Origin: an uncultured Bacteroidales bacterium | Lineage (GTDB): Bacteria; Bacteroidota; Bacteroidia; Bacteroidales; FEN-979 | NCBI GenBank assembly: GCA_903837605.1 | Contig: CAILVF010000035.1 | Span: 1 to 54,092, forward strand | DNA length: 54,092 nucleotides | Direction of reading: 5' to 3' | Part shown: piece after piece, positions 7,893 to 15,497 of the stretch | Layout of the letters: every line of letters begins with the position of its first letter | Numbering within the stretch: position 1 is the stretch's first letter | Position numbers and translations under genes: made by a program | Notes under the pieces: model-generated | The model's database searches: none | Seen by the model: the letters and a program-made list of their open reading frames with translations, nothing else | Told to the model about the DNA's origin: nothing

Positions 7893-8232
7893 TTTCGGAG
7901 AGTTCGTCCCAGAATTCAACAGCCCGCCGGAGGTGTGGGATCACAATGCTTCCGCCGACCAGAGTTGCAATGGCAAAAACCTCTGAAAGTTCTTCACGGT
8001 TCACTTTCTGTTCATGGCATTTGATGAGATGGTAGCGCACACAATCGTCGCAGCGCAGCACCATGGATGCGACAAGGCCCATCATTTCCTTGGTTTTGAC
8101 AGGCAGGGCCCCTTCCATGTAAGCATTGGTATCGATATTGTAAATGCGTTTGATCACCTTATTATCCAGGGCGAGGATCTTTTCATTCATTTTCTCCCTG
8201 TAGGTGTTGAATTCATCAAGTTTTTTTCCCAT
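7876..8232 (-). CDS. Carboxymuconolactone decarboxylase / AhpD-fold protein
   Basis: A 118-residue, all-helical protein of the CMD/AhpD family. It carries a C-x2-C motif (CDDC, about residue 55) followed by VRYHLIKCHEQKVNREELSEVFAIATLVGG, the usual arrangement in AhpD-like alkylhydroperoxidases, where the cysteine pair and a downstream histidine do thiol redox chemistry. A second histidine in VIPHLRRAVEF is also conserved in the family. The start lies six bases from the kdsD stop and the 3' end overlaps the next gene, so it is translationally packed into an operon. Its physiological substrate cannot be inferred; an antioxidant role is the most likely. Confidence 0.85.
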   Translation of the reverse strand: MGKKLDEFNTYREKMNEKILALDNKVIKRIYNIDTNAYMEGALPVKTKEMMGLVASMVLRCDDCVRYHLIKCHEQKVNREELSEVFAIATLVGGSIVIPHLRRAVEFWDELSENGPEV

Positions 8233-8238
8233 TGAGTA

Positions 8239-9204
8239 TCAGATTATACCTTCTTTAAGTATATCATGAAGGTGGATGACCCCTTTGTAGGATGACCTGT
8301 CGACAACAAGAAGTTGTGTAATATTGTTTTTCCGCATCATCGTAAGTGCGTCGATCACCAGGGTTGAAGGTTTGATGGTTTTGGGCCCGGGCGACATCAC
8401 ATCACGGGCTTTAAGCTTGCGGAGGTCTAGATCCTTTCCAAGCATACGCCTCAGGTCTCCGTCGGTAACGATACCTATAAGCTTTGTCCCTTCAAGCACT
8501 GCAGTGGCCCCCAGGCGTTTGGAGGAAATTTCGATGATTACTTTTTTTATGTCATCGCTGCCATTGACCATGGGTTTCTGGTTGCGGATATAGAGATCGG
8601 AGACTTTAAGATACATTTTCTTTCCAAGGGCTCCGCCCGGATGAAATTTCGCGAAATCGCCGGCCGTAAACCCCCTGGCTTCAAGCAGGCATATTGCCAG
8701 GGCATCGCCCATGACCATCTGGGCCGTGGTACTGGAGGTGGGGGCCAGGTTATTCGGGCAGGCTTCCCTGGAAACCGTGGTGTCAATCACATAGTCTGAC
8801 TGGAGAGCCAGGTACGAACCTGTATTTCCTACGAGGGATATAAGAAGGCTGCCATGCTGTTTCAGCAGGGGGACCAAAACCTTGATCTCAGGAGTTTCAC
8901 CGCTTTTTGACAGGCAGATGATGATATCGTCTTTCTGAATAATACCCAGGTCCCCGTGAATGGCATCGGCGGCATGCATAAAAATTGCCGGGGTGCCCGT
9001 AGAGTTGAAAGTGGCAACAATCTTCTGGCCTATGATAGCACTTTTACCTATCCCCGTAACCACAACCCTGCCTTTTGAACTGATGATATGCTCCACGCAT
9101 TTCATAAAATCATCATTCACCGATTTAGACAGATTCTTAATTGCTGCTGCTTCATCCTCAATTGTGCGGATTGCAACCTTTTTCAATGCGTCAGATGTTT
9201 TCAA
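8239..9204 (-). CDS. kdsD: D-arabinose-5-phosphate isomerase (KpsF/GutQ family)
   Basis: The enzyme interconverts D-ribulose 5-phosphate and D-arabinose 5-phosphate, the first step toward Kdo for the LPS inner core. The 321 residues comprise an N-terminal SIS domain (VTGIGKSAIIGQK near residue 50, FMHAADAIHGDLG, LSKSGETPEI, and the catalytic-region FHPGGALGKK) and two C-terminal CBS domains (about residues 205-320, ending THLLVVD-like repeats and GVIHLHDILKEG). This length and order are those of full KdsD enzymes. It leads an operon with the CMD-fold and DUF5686 genes. The likely promoter is 95-102 bases upstream, beyond the recQ promoter, so the two 5' leaders would overlap. Confidence 0.94.
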   Translation of the reverse strand: MKTSDALKKVAIRTIEDEAAAIKNLSKSVNDDFMKCVEHIISSKGRVVVTGIGKSAIIGQKIVATFNSTGTPAIFMHAADAIHGDLGIIQKDDIIICLSKSGETPEIKVLVPLLKQHGSLLISLVGNTGSYLALQSDYVIDTTVSREACPNNLAPTSSTTAQMVMGDALAICLLEARGFTAGDFAKFHPGGALGKKMYLKVSDLYIRNQKPMVNGSDDIKKVIIEISSKRLGATAVLEGTKLIGIVTDGDLRRMLGKDLDLRKLKARDVMSPGPKTIKPSTLVIDALTMMRKNNITQLLVVDRSSYKGVIHLHDILKEGII

Positions 9205-9251
9205 TGCACAATTTTTTTATTTTTTTTTGGTTATTTGGAGATGTTTATGTT

Positions 9252-9259
9252 TATATTTG
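9252..9259 (+). promoter_or_regulatory. recQ: TAnnTTTG -7 box of recQ
   Basis: TATATTTG predicts transcription from about 9264, with a 60-base leader before the recQ ATG at 9326. Confidence 0.5.
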
Positions 9260-9298
9260 TATATAAGAGCTAAAAAATTAATAATCAAGTTCGTCCGA

Positions 9299-9306
9299 CA
9301 AAAGTA
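9299..9306 (-). promoter_or_regulatory. kdsD: TAnnTTTG -7 box of the kdsD operon
   Basis: The minus strand reads TACTTTTG, predicting a start near 9295 and a leader of about 90 bases. This leader would be antisense to the leader of recQ. Confidence 0.45.
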
Positions 9307-9325
9307 CGAAATTAATCATTTTGAA

Positions 9326-11527
9326 ATGGCAGTAAGCAAAGACGAATACAAGCTGCACGAAGTATTAAAGAAAGTTTTTGGGTTTGATGGTTTTAAAGGC
9401 AGCCAGGAAGCTGTAATTCTTAATGTCCTGGCTAAAAAAGATACATTTGTGATAATGCCCACAGGGGGTGGTAAATCATTGTGTTACCAAATGCCCGCCC
9501 TTGTCCTTCCCGGTACTGCGATCATCGTATCCCCTCTCATTGCCCTGATGAAAAACCAGGTCGATTCAATGAGAAGCTTCGGCACCGAAGAAGAAGTGGC
9601 GCATTTTATGAATTCCTCTCTCACAAAGCAGGAGATCACACAGGTTAAAAAAGATGTAACAAGAGGGAAGACGAAACTTTTATATGTTGCCCCCGAAACA
9701 ATCACCAAGGAAGAGAACATCGATTTCCTGAAAAAAATCAATATATCCTTCTATGCAATAGACGAGGCCCATTGTATTTCGGAATGGGGCCACGATTTCA
9801 GGCCTGAATACCGCCGTTTAAGGCCCATAATCCAGGCCATAGGGCAGGATGTACCGGTAATCGCACTTACTGCAACTGCAACCCCAAAGGTTCAGCAGGA
9901 CATACAAAAGAACCTGAACATGATGGATGCTACTGTTTTCAAAGCATCTTTCAACAGGCCAAACCTGTATTATGAAGTCAGGGCCAAAACAAAAAATTCG
10001 TCCAAGGATATCATTAAATACATCAAGGGGCATATAGGAAAATCGGGTATAGTGTATTGCCTCAGCCGTAAAAAGGTCGAGGAACTGGCCGACACGCTTG
10101 TGGTAAACGGCATTAAAGCGCTCCCATACCATGCAGGCCTTGATGCGGCAACACGCAGGTCGAACCAGGATAAGTTCCTGATGGAAGAGGTAGATGTGAT
10201 CGTTGCCACCATCGCTTTTGGCATGGGTATCGACAAACCCGACGTGAGGTATGTCATCCATAACGACATGCCCAAGAGCCTTGAAGGATATTACCAGGAA
10301 ACAGGCCGTGCCGGCAGGGATGACGGGGAAGGCAATTGCATTGCTTTCTATGCTTATGAAGACATTCAAAAACTTGAAAAGTTCCTGAAAGGCAAATCGG
10401 TTGCCGAACAGGAAATCGCAAAGCAGCTGTTGCTCGAAACTGTCGGCTACAGCGAATCTTCGGTTTGCCGCCGCAAACAGCTGCTGCATTATTTCGGAGA
10501 GATATTCAGGGAAGAAAACTGCCAGAACTGTGATAATTGCATGCATCCCAGGAAAAAATTTGAAGGAAAACAATATGTGCAACTGGTTCTTGAAACCGTT
10601 GTTGCTGTCAAGCAGCAGTTCAAGAACAAGCATATTATAAATATTATCATCGGCAAGAACTCAGCCACGATCAAATCCTATAAACACAATAAACTGCCCG
10701 AGTTCGGCAAGGGGGCGGCAAAAGAGGAGAAATTCTGGAATGCGGTGATCAGGCAGGCATTGATCGAAAGGTTGCTTACCAAAGACATTGAGAACTACGG
10801 CTTGCTTAAGATCAGCCCCGAGGGCAATGAATTCCTGAAAAACCCCTATTCCATGATGCTCATGGATGACAGGGACTATGAGAACCCCGAGGAGGAAGAC
10901 CTGATGGAAGCTATGGGGTCAAAAAGCAGCACCGCCGATAAAACTTTGTTTGCCCTGCTGAAAGACCTGAGGAAGGAAATAGCCCGCAAAGAAAAACTTC
11001 CCCCGTTTGTTATCTTCCAGGATCCCTCTCTCGAAGACATGGCCATCCAGTATCCTATCAACCCTGAAGAACTTAAGCAGATCACGGGTGTCGGGAGTGG
11101 TAAGGCACATAAGTATGGCAAGCCGTTCCTTGACCTTATCAAGGAATATGTCGAAGAAAACGAGATCATCAGGCCGATGGACATGGTCGTGAAATCGGTG
11201 GTGAACAAGTCGGGGATCAAGGTGTACATCATCCGCAGTATAGACCGTAAGATAGCACTTGAAGATATTGCTCTTGCAAAGAACCTGAGTTTTTCGGAAT
11301 TGCTTTCGGAAATTGAAAGCATTGTTGGCTCGGGAACCAAGATCGATCTCGATTATTATATTGATGAAGTGGTTGATCCCTACCACCAGGAAGAAATTTT
11401 CGAGTACTTTCGCAAAGCGGAATCGGATTCCATCAATGAAGCCCTTCGTGAACTCGGTGAAGATGAGTTTACCGAAGAAGAAATCCGTCTTATGCGCATC
11501 AAATTCATGTCGGAATTAGGTAATTAA
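9326..11527 (+). CDS. recQ: ATP-dependent DNA helicase RecQ
   Basis: RecQ is a 3'-5' DNA helicase of recombination and replication-fork repair. The 733 residues contain Walker A MPTGGGKSLC (residues 44-53), the DEAH box in IDEAHCISEWGHDFRPEY (about 145), helicase motif VI QETGRAGRDDG, the RQC zinc site (CRRKQLLHYFGE ... CQNCDNCMHP, about 380-410), an RQC winged helix, and an HRDC domain (about 530-610, LLKDLRKEIARKE ... ITGVGSGKAHKYG). A further C-terminal extension reads like another winged-helix region. The open frame continues upstream to 8960, but that part is antisense to kdsD; MAVSKDEYKLHEVL is the proper start. Confidence 0.97.
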   Translation: MAVSKDEYKLHEVLKKVFGFDGFKGSQEAVILNVLAKKDTFVIMPTGGGKSLCYQMPALVLPGTAIIVSPLIALMKNQVDSMRSFGTEEEVAHFMNSSLTKQEITQVKKDVTRGKTKLLYVAPETITKEENIDFLKKINISFYAIDEAHCISEWGHDFRPEYRRLRPIIQAIGQDVPVIALTATATPKVQQDIQKNLNMMDATVFKASFNRPNLYYEVRAKTKNSSKDIIKYIKGHIGKSGIVYCLSRKKVEELADTLVVNGIKALPYHAGLDAATRRSNQDKFLMEEVDVIVATIAFGMGIDKPDVRYVIHNDMPKSLEGYYQETGRAGRDDGEGNCIAFYAYEDIQKLEKFLKGKSVAEQEIAKQLLLETVGYSESSVCRRKQLLHYFGEIFREENCQNCDNCMHPRKKFEGKQYVQLVLETVVAVKQQFKNKHIINIIIGKNSATIKSYKHNKLPEFGKGAAKEEKFWNAVIRQALIERLLTKDIENYGLLKISPEGNEFLKNPYSMMLMDDRDYENPEEEDLMEAMGSKSSTADKTLFALLKDLRKEIARKEKLPPFVIFQDPSLEDMAIQYPINPEELKQITGVGSGKAHKYGKPFLDLIKEYVEENEIIRPMDMVVKSVVNKSGIKVYIIRSIDRKIALEDIALAKNLSFSELLSEIESIVGSGTKIDLDYYIDEVVDPYHQEEIFEYFRKAESDSINEALRELGEDEFTEEEIRLMRIKFMSELGN

Positions 11528-11538
11528 AACGTTAAATC

Positions 11539-12246
11539 ATGCAGGAAGAAATTGGAAATAAACCTGAAGAGATTCAGGAAAATTCAGCTATTGAGCTGCC
11601 GGAAACCCATGAAGAACCAGCGGTAACAGCTAAACACCCGTTTTTTGTTTTTACCATCAATACGGTACTTGGGCTCGTCGTTCTTGCCGGACTTGTCATC
11701 TTATATATTATGGTGCTGACAAAAAAGGAAAACCAGGTTCAGCTGCCAACGGCATTGCAAAATTCGAAAGGGAAGGCCCTTTCTGTTGTTTACCTGAACC
11801 TTGATTCCCTGAACATGAAGTACGAGTTCATCAGGAACCTCAGGAAAGACCTTGAATTGACAGTGAACAGGTTGCAGGGGGAACTGAAAAAGGACGAAGA
11901 AAGCCTGCAAAAGGACGGGGCCGATTTTCAGCAGAGGGTTCAGGCCAATGCAATTTCAGAGGAAAAATCCAAACAGATTTATGAGATCCTCATGAAGAGG
12001 CAGCAGGACCTTCTTGAGAAGAAGGACAGGTACACGCAAATGATGACCCAGCAGCAGCTGGCGATGAACCAGGTGCTGACCGATACCCTGACCACGTTTC
12101 TGAAGCGCTTCAACCGCGTATACAAGTTTGATTATATCATGGGATATAAGAGCGACGGAGAGATCCTTGTAGCGAATGACACTCTTGATATAACCCATAC
12201 CATACTGGAGGCAATCAATAAGGAATACCTGGAAAGAAAGAAATAA
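11539..12246 (+). CDS. OmpH/Skp-family periplasmic protein with N-terminal membrane anchor
   Basis: A 235-residue protein. A 35-residue polar N terminus leads into one membrane helix (about residues 35-60, NTVLGLVVLAGLVILYIMV). A periplasmic part follows, starting VVYLNLDSLNMKYEF and containing a long charged coiled coil (about 90-190), as in OmpH/Skp chaperones that hold unfolded outer-membrane proteins. It ends with the family's compact beta/alpha cap (YDYIMGYKSDGEILVANDTLDIT). Unlike classical Skp it has a transmembrane anchor rather than a cleaved signal peptide, a common Bacteroidota variant. It starts 11 bases after recQ and overlaps the next gene by one base (TAATG), so recQ and the two following genes likely form one transcript. 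Confidence 0.82.
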   Translation: MQEEIGNKPEEIQENSAIELPETHEEPAVTAKHPFFVFTINTVLGLVVLAGLVILYIMVLTKKENQVQLPTALQNSKGKALSVVYLNLDSLNMKYEFIRNLRKDLELTVNRLQGELKKDEESLQKDGADFQQRVQANAISEEKSKQIYEILMKRQQDLLEKKDRYTQMMTQQQLAMNQVLTDTLTTFLKRFNRVYKFDYIMGYKSDGEILVANDTLDITHTILEAINKEYLERKK

Positions 12247-12668
12247 TGAGGCGCATTGCTGCTTTCATAGTTCCCGGCCTGCTGTCGGTTTTTCTTGCGT
12301 GCAGTTCACCCGGATCAACGGGTGAGAATGCCGCCCTTCCATCCGATTCTGTTATTTCTGAAAAGAAAATGATGGCACTGCTTGTTGATGTTCATCTACT
12401 TGAGGGCGGGCTGATGATACAAAGAAACAAGGGGGAGCAGGACAGTAAATGGAACCAGGAAGCGTACCGCAAACTTTTCCTCAGGTACCATGTGACGAGA
12501 TCCCAGTTTGTAAAAAACATTGCCTGGTATCAGAAAGATCCGAAGAATTTTACAATAATCTACGATACGGTCCTGCAAAGGCTCGACAGGCTTCGTAAAA
12601 CTCCTCTGGCGAAACCTAATGCTTTGAAAAAACCGAAGAAACCTGCCTCAGTGTTGCCCCATCACTGA
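12246..12668 (+). CDS. DUF4296 lipoprotein
   Basis: A 140-residue protein with a lipoprotein signal (hydrophobic stretch then LSVFLAC, acylated Cys about residue 19). The DUF4296 core follows: MMALLVDVHLLEGGLM, then YRKLFLRYHVTRSQFVKNIAWYQKDPKNFTIIYDTVLQRL. The family is small, specific to Bacteroidota and of unknown function. The start codon overlaps the OmpH stop by one base, indicating coupling. Its last 53 bases overlap, tail to tail, the 3' end of the minus-strand lipoprotein gene. The basic, Pro- and Lys-rich tail (KKPKKPASVL) falls in this overlap. Confidence 0.8.
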   Translation: MRRIAAFIVPGLLSVFLACSSPGSTGENAALPSDSVISEKKMMALLVDVHLLEGGLMIQRNKGEQDSKWNQEAYRKLFLRYHVTRSQFVKNIAWYQKDPKNFTIIYDTVLQRLDRLRKTPLAKPNALKKPKKPASVLPHH

Positions 12669-13032
12669 TGGTGTAACTCCAGATTATGGGCGAGCTTCCC
12701 GAAATGGTACCCGATCCCCTTACAGCCAGGTTGTCGCCTATTGTCTGGTTGGGGTCAAGAGTGACGGTGTTTCCTGAAACAAGAGCTTTAGCGGGGGGAT
12801 AGGAAAATCCAATATCAGCAAAGTTGTAGAGAAGAACTCCCATCTTCGAACTTGTATCGGCGGTAATAATAACCTCATAATTAAGCTTCACCCAGGTTTC
12901 CTGAACACTCCAGTTGCCAGTGAAAGCGGCCCTTGCATCGGATGACGGGGTTGGGGAGCTTTCCTTGTCGCATCCATGGATAAATAGGCAAAAGAGAAAG
13001 GCCAGGGAAACCAGGGCCTGAATTTTTTTCAT
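12616..13032 (-). CDS. Small predicted lipoprotein of unknown function
   Basis: A 138-residue protein with a clear lipoprotein signal (MKKIQALVSLAFLFCLFIHGCDK, acylated Cys about residue 21) and a Ser/Pro linker. A beta-rich domain follows, beginning FTGNWSVQETW and containing the pattern SGNTVTLDPNQTIGDNLAVRGSGTISG, which resembles lipocalin-like or calycin-type lipoproteins of Bacteroidota (weak similarity). It follows the TonB receptor at 13060-15375 with a 27-base gap and is probably co-transcribed. Its 3' end overlaps the convergent DUF4296 gene by 53 bases, which is unusual enough to question the exact stop, but both frames read naturally through the overlap. Confidence 0.7.
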   Translation of the reverse strand: MKKIQALVSLAFLFCLFIHGCDKESSPTPSSDARAAFTGNWSVQETWVKLNYEVIITADTSSKMGVLLYNFADIGFSYPPAKALVSGNTVTLDPNQTIGDNLAVRGSGTISGSSPIIWSYTISDGATLRQVSSVFSKH

Positions 13033-13059
13033 TTCAGGATTATGATGTCTGTTTAATTA

Positions 13060-15375
13060 TCAGAATGTAATACTGAGGCCTGCGCTGGGCATAATAGGCA
13101 ACTGGTTCACCTGCGTATAGGAGATACGGTCAAAATAGAAAATATTTTGCTCGTTCAGGGCATTGGTCACACTCACAGTAGCATCAAGCCTGGAGTTCTT
13201 CCCGAGGAAGAATGTTTTTTTAAGACTAAGGTCAAGCCTGCTGTAGTATGTAAGCCGGCCTTTGTTGTAATCGGCATATAATATGCCGAGCTGGCCGTTA
13301 TTGGTAGTATAGTCTCCTCCCATATCAGTGAAGGTAAGCTTTTCATAAAATCCCTGGGTCTGGGTAAACGGGAAGCCCGAGCCGAAGTTATATCTTGCAT
13401 CAAGCTCCCAGCTGCCTCTTTTGCCGAAAAGGTAAGTGGCAACAAGATTCAGGTTGTTCCTTCTGTCCCATATGGGAACATAATGCATCACCCCGTCATA
13501 GAGATGAATAAAGCAAAGAGAGTATGTCACCCAGAGACTCAGCTTGGAAAGCTGGTATTTAATCGACACATCCACTCCTTCGGCGTCGCCGGTTTCAAGA
13601 ATGAAATCTTTCTTGAAATAGTCGGGCTGGGCGGCATTTTCAGGTGAGTCGTCATACAGCTTGTTCCTGTTCATAGTGGTAAGCTGCGGATAATACTTGT
13701 AATATCCTTCGACATTCAGGAAGAGGTTCTTTAGCAGGTCCCATTCAAAACCGAGGATAACCTGGTCGCAGAGCTGGAGCCGGGTATTGACAGGTTTCCC
13801 GAGGAATTCCTTCTGCAGGTTCTGGGGGGCGGCAAGGTATCCTGTAAACAGGCTCACCACATCCTGGCTGTAAGTAGTGCTGATGATGTCCTGGGAGTAC
13901 ATGCCCGCAGCCATTTTAAGCCTGAATTTCGGGAACATATTGTATTTTATTGACAGTCTTGGTTCAAGCCTCAGGTTTGCAAGAGTGGCGTAATACTCCA
14001 GCCTGAGACCGGGTTCCATAATGAATTTTCCTACGATCCACTTGTACTTCCCATAGAGGGATGCTTCGGTTGTATTCTGGTCATAATTGATGCTCCTGTT
14101 AATACTATTATAGAAATTCAGCAGGGTATGGTACCCCGAACCTTCAAGTCCGTATCGCAGGGAGTTCTTACCGAAGAAGTAAGTAAAATCAAGGCCTACA
14201 TTAAACCCCCCGATGGAGCTTGAGCGGGGAGACTTGTTTTCTTCAGCCATATCGACTTTATAATACGAATAGGATGCATGGCCTTCGAGCAGGACCGGGC
14301 TTTTACCCGGGATGGCGACAAAGTTAAGCCCTCCTCCGTAAGAGTTCCAGTGATAATTCTGGAGGATCTGGTATTGTACCTTGTCGTTAAAATCAAAGCC
14401 GTAGAGGTTTACCTTGCTGCCGTTGGCCGCATTGATTGAGATCTTTCCATAAACGTCAAGGTAGTTGTAGGGCAGCCCGTTTTCATTGACGTAGTTGTAA
14501 AAAATCTTACTGCTCTGTTCCAGGTAGGAGCCTTTAACCGAAAGGATCAGCGAGGCTGATGCGTCATCTTCTGTTTTTGCTTTAGCAATGGGCCCTTCAA
14601 ACAAGGCTTTTGCACCGAAAGTGCTTATATCGAATTTTCCGCTGAAACGGTTCCTGTTCCCATCCCTTGTAGTGATATCCATCACCGATGAGATCCTGCC
14701 TCCATATTCAGCATTAAACCCGCCGGTATAAACATCGACATTTTTAAGGATGTCAACATCGAAAACTGAAAACAGGCCTATGGAGTGGAAAGGATTATAA
14801 ATGATCATGCCGTCGAGCAATACTTTGTTCTGAACCGGGGGGCCCCCCCTGATATAGAGCTGTCCGCCCTGGTCTCCCGAGAAAATCACACCGGGGAGCA
14901 CCTGCAGGTACTGGGCCAGGTCGGGCTGTCCGCCAATGGTTGGGATCTGCATGATCTCCTTGGGAGTGATTTTGATGATGGATGTCTGGGTTTGTGTGGT
15001 TTTATCCTGTTTTGCAGCTGAAACGTTGACTTCCTGAAGTTCTATGCTGGACTTGTTGAGATAAAGTTTTTTTGTGAACAAGTCGTTTTTGTTCACAGTA
15101 ACAGGGATCCTGAGCGTATCGCATCCGATATATGTTACCATCAGCGTATATTGCCCTGAAGGAATTTTTGAAATAGTAAAGAACCCGTTCTGGTCTGTTG
15201 TGGCTCCGTAAGTTGTTTTATAAAGGTAAACATTTGTGAAGAGTATAGGTTCACCTGTTTCTTTCTCATAGACAAACCCCCTGATAATGCCATTTTGGGC
15301 GAATGATGTAAGCTGGAAAAAGAACAAAACAGTCAGGGTCAGGATAGCAGAAAAGAGTAATTTACGAAGGTCCAT
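13060..15375 (-). CDS. TonB-dependent outer-membrane receptor with carboxypeptidase-like N-terminal domain
   Basis: A 771-residue protein. The signal peptide (MDLRKLLFSAILTLTVLFFFQLTSFAQ) is followed by a carboxypeptidase-regulatory-like domain (GFVYEKETGEPILFTNVYLY ... GATTDQNGFFTISKIPSG, about residues 32-115). A plug domain comes next (IMQIPTIGGQPDLAQYLQVLPGV ... GGQLYIRGG, about 140-240, with NKVLLDGMIIYNPFHSIGLF), then a 22-strand-type barrel ending in ITF. It imports an unknown large ligand using TonB energy. There is no SusD partner, so it is not a classical PUL receptor. Its promoter is at 15411-15418 and the small lipoprotein gene follows it. Confidence 0.9.
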   Translation of the reverse strand: MDLRKLLFSAILTLTVLFFFQLTSFAQNGIIRGFVYEKETGEPILFTNVYLYKTTYGATTDQNGFFTISKIPSGQYTLMVTYIGCDTLRIPVTVNKNDLFTKKLYLNKSSIELQEVNVSAAKQDKTTQTQTSIIKITPKEIMQIPTIGGQPDLAQYLQVLPGVIFSGDQGGQLYIRGGPPVQNKVLLDGMIIYNPFHSIGLFSVFDVDILKNVDVYTGGFNAEYGGRISSVMDITTRDGNRNRFSGKFDISTFGAKALFEGPIAKAKTEDDASASLILSVKGSYLEQSSKIFYNYVNENGLPYNYLDVYGKISINAANGSKVNLYGFDFNDKVQYQILQNYHWNSYGGGLNFVAIPGKSPVLLEGHASYSYYKVDMAEENKSPRSSSIGGFNVGLDFTYFFGKNSLRYGLEGSGYHTLLNFYNSINRSINYDQNTTEASLYGKYKWIVGKFIMEPGLRLEYYATLANLRLEPRLSIKYNMFPKFRLKMAAGMYSQDIISTTYSQDVVSLFTGYLAAPQNLQKEFLGKPVNTRLQLCDQVILGFEWDLLKNLFLNVEGYYKYYPQLTTMNRNKLYDDSPENAAQPDYFKKDFILETGDAEGVDVSIKYQLSKLSLWVTYSLCFIHLYDGVMHYVPIWDRRNNLNLVATYLFGKRGSWELDARYNFGSGFPFTQTQGFYEKLTFTDMGGDYTTNNGQLGILYADYNKGRLTYYSRLDLSLKKTFFLGKNSRLDATVSVTNALNEQNIFYFDRISYTQVNQLPIMPSAGLSITF

Positions 15376-15410
15376 GGAGTCAGTTCTTGGAAGAAAAATT
15401 AAAATTGCAT

Positions 15411-15418
15411 CAAAAGTA
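15411..15418 (-). promoter_or_regulatory. TAnnTTTG -7 box of the TonB receptor gene
   Basis: The minus strand reads TACTTTTG; the predicted leader is about 32 bases. Confidence 0.5.
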
Positions 15419-15465
15419 GCTAAAATGTGTGATTCAAAAAAGGAAACCCGTTAGGAAAATATTCT

Positions 15466-15473
15466 TATTTTTG
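15466..15473 (+). promoter_or_regulatory. iorA: TAnnTTTG -7 box of iorA
   Basis: TATTTTTG lies 24 bases before the iorA ATG, predicting a leader of about 20 bases. Confidence 0.5.
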
Positions 15474-15497
15474 CTTTGATACATTCACAATACTGTC

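Noticed and set aside
8960..9325. Long N-terminal extension of the recQ frame
   Set aside because: It is antisense to kdsD and unlike RecQ; the recQ promoter box lies within it at 9252-9259.
9818..10633. 271-codon minus-strand open frame
   Set aside because: Antisense shadow of recQ with no recognisable domain or start context.
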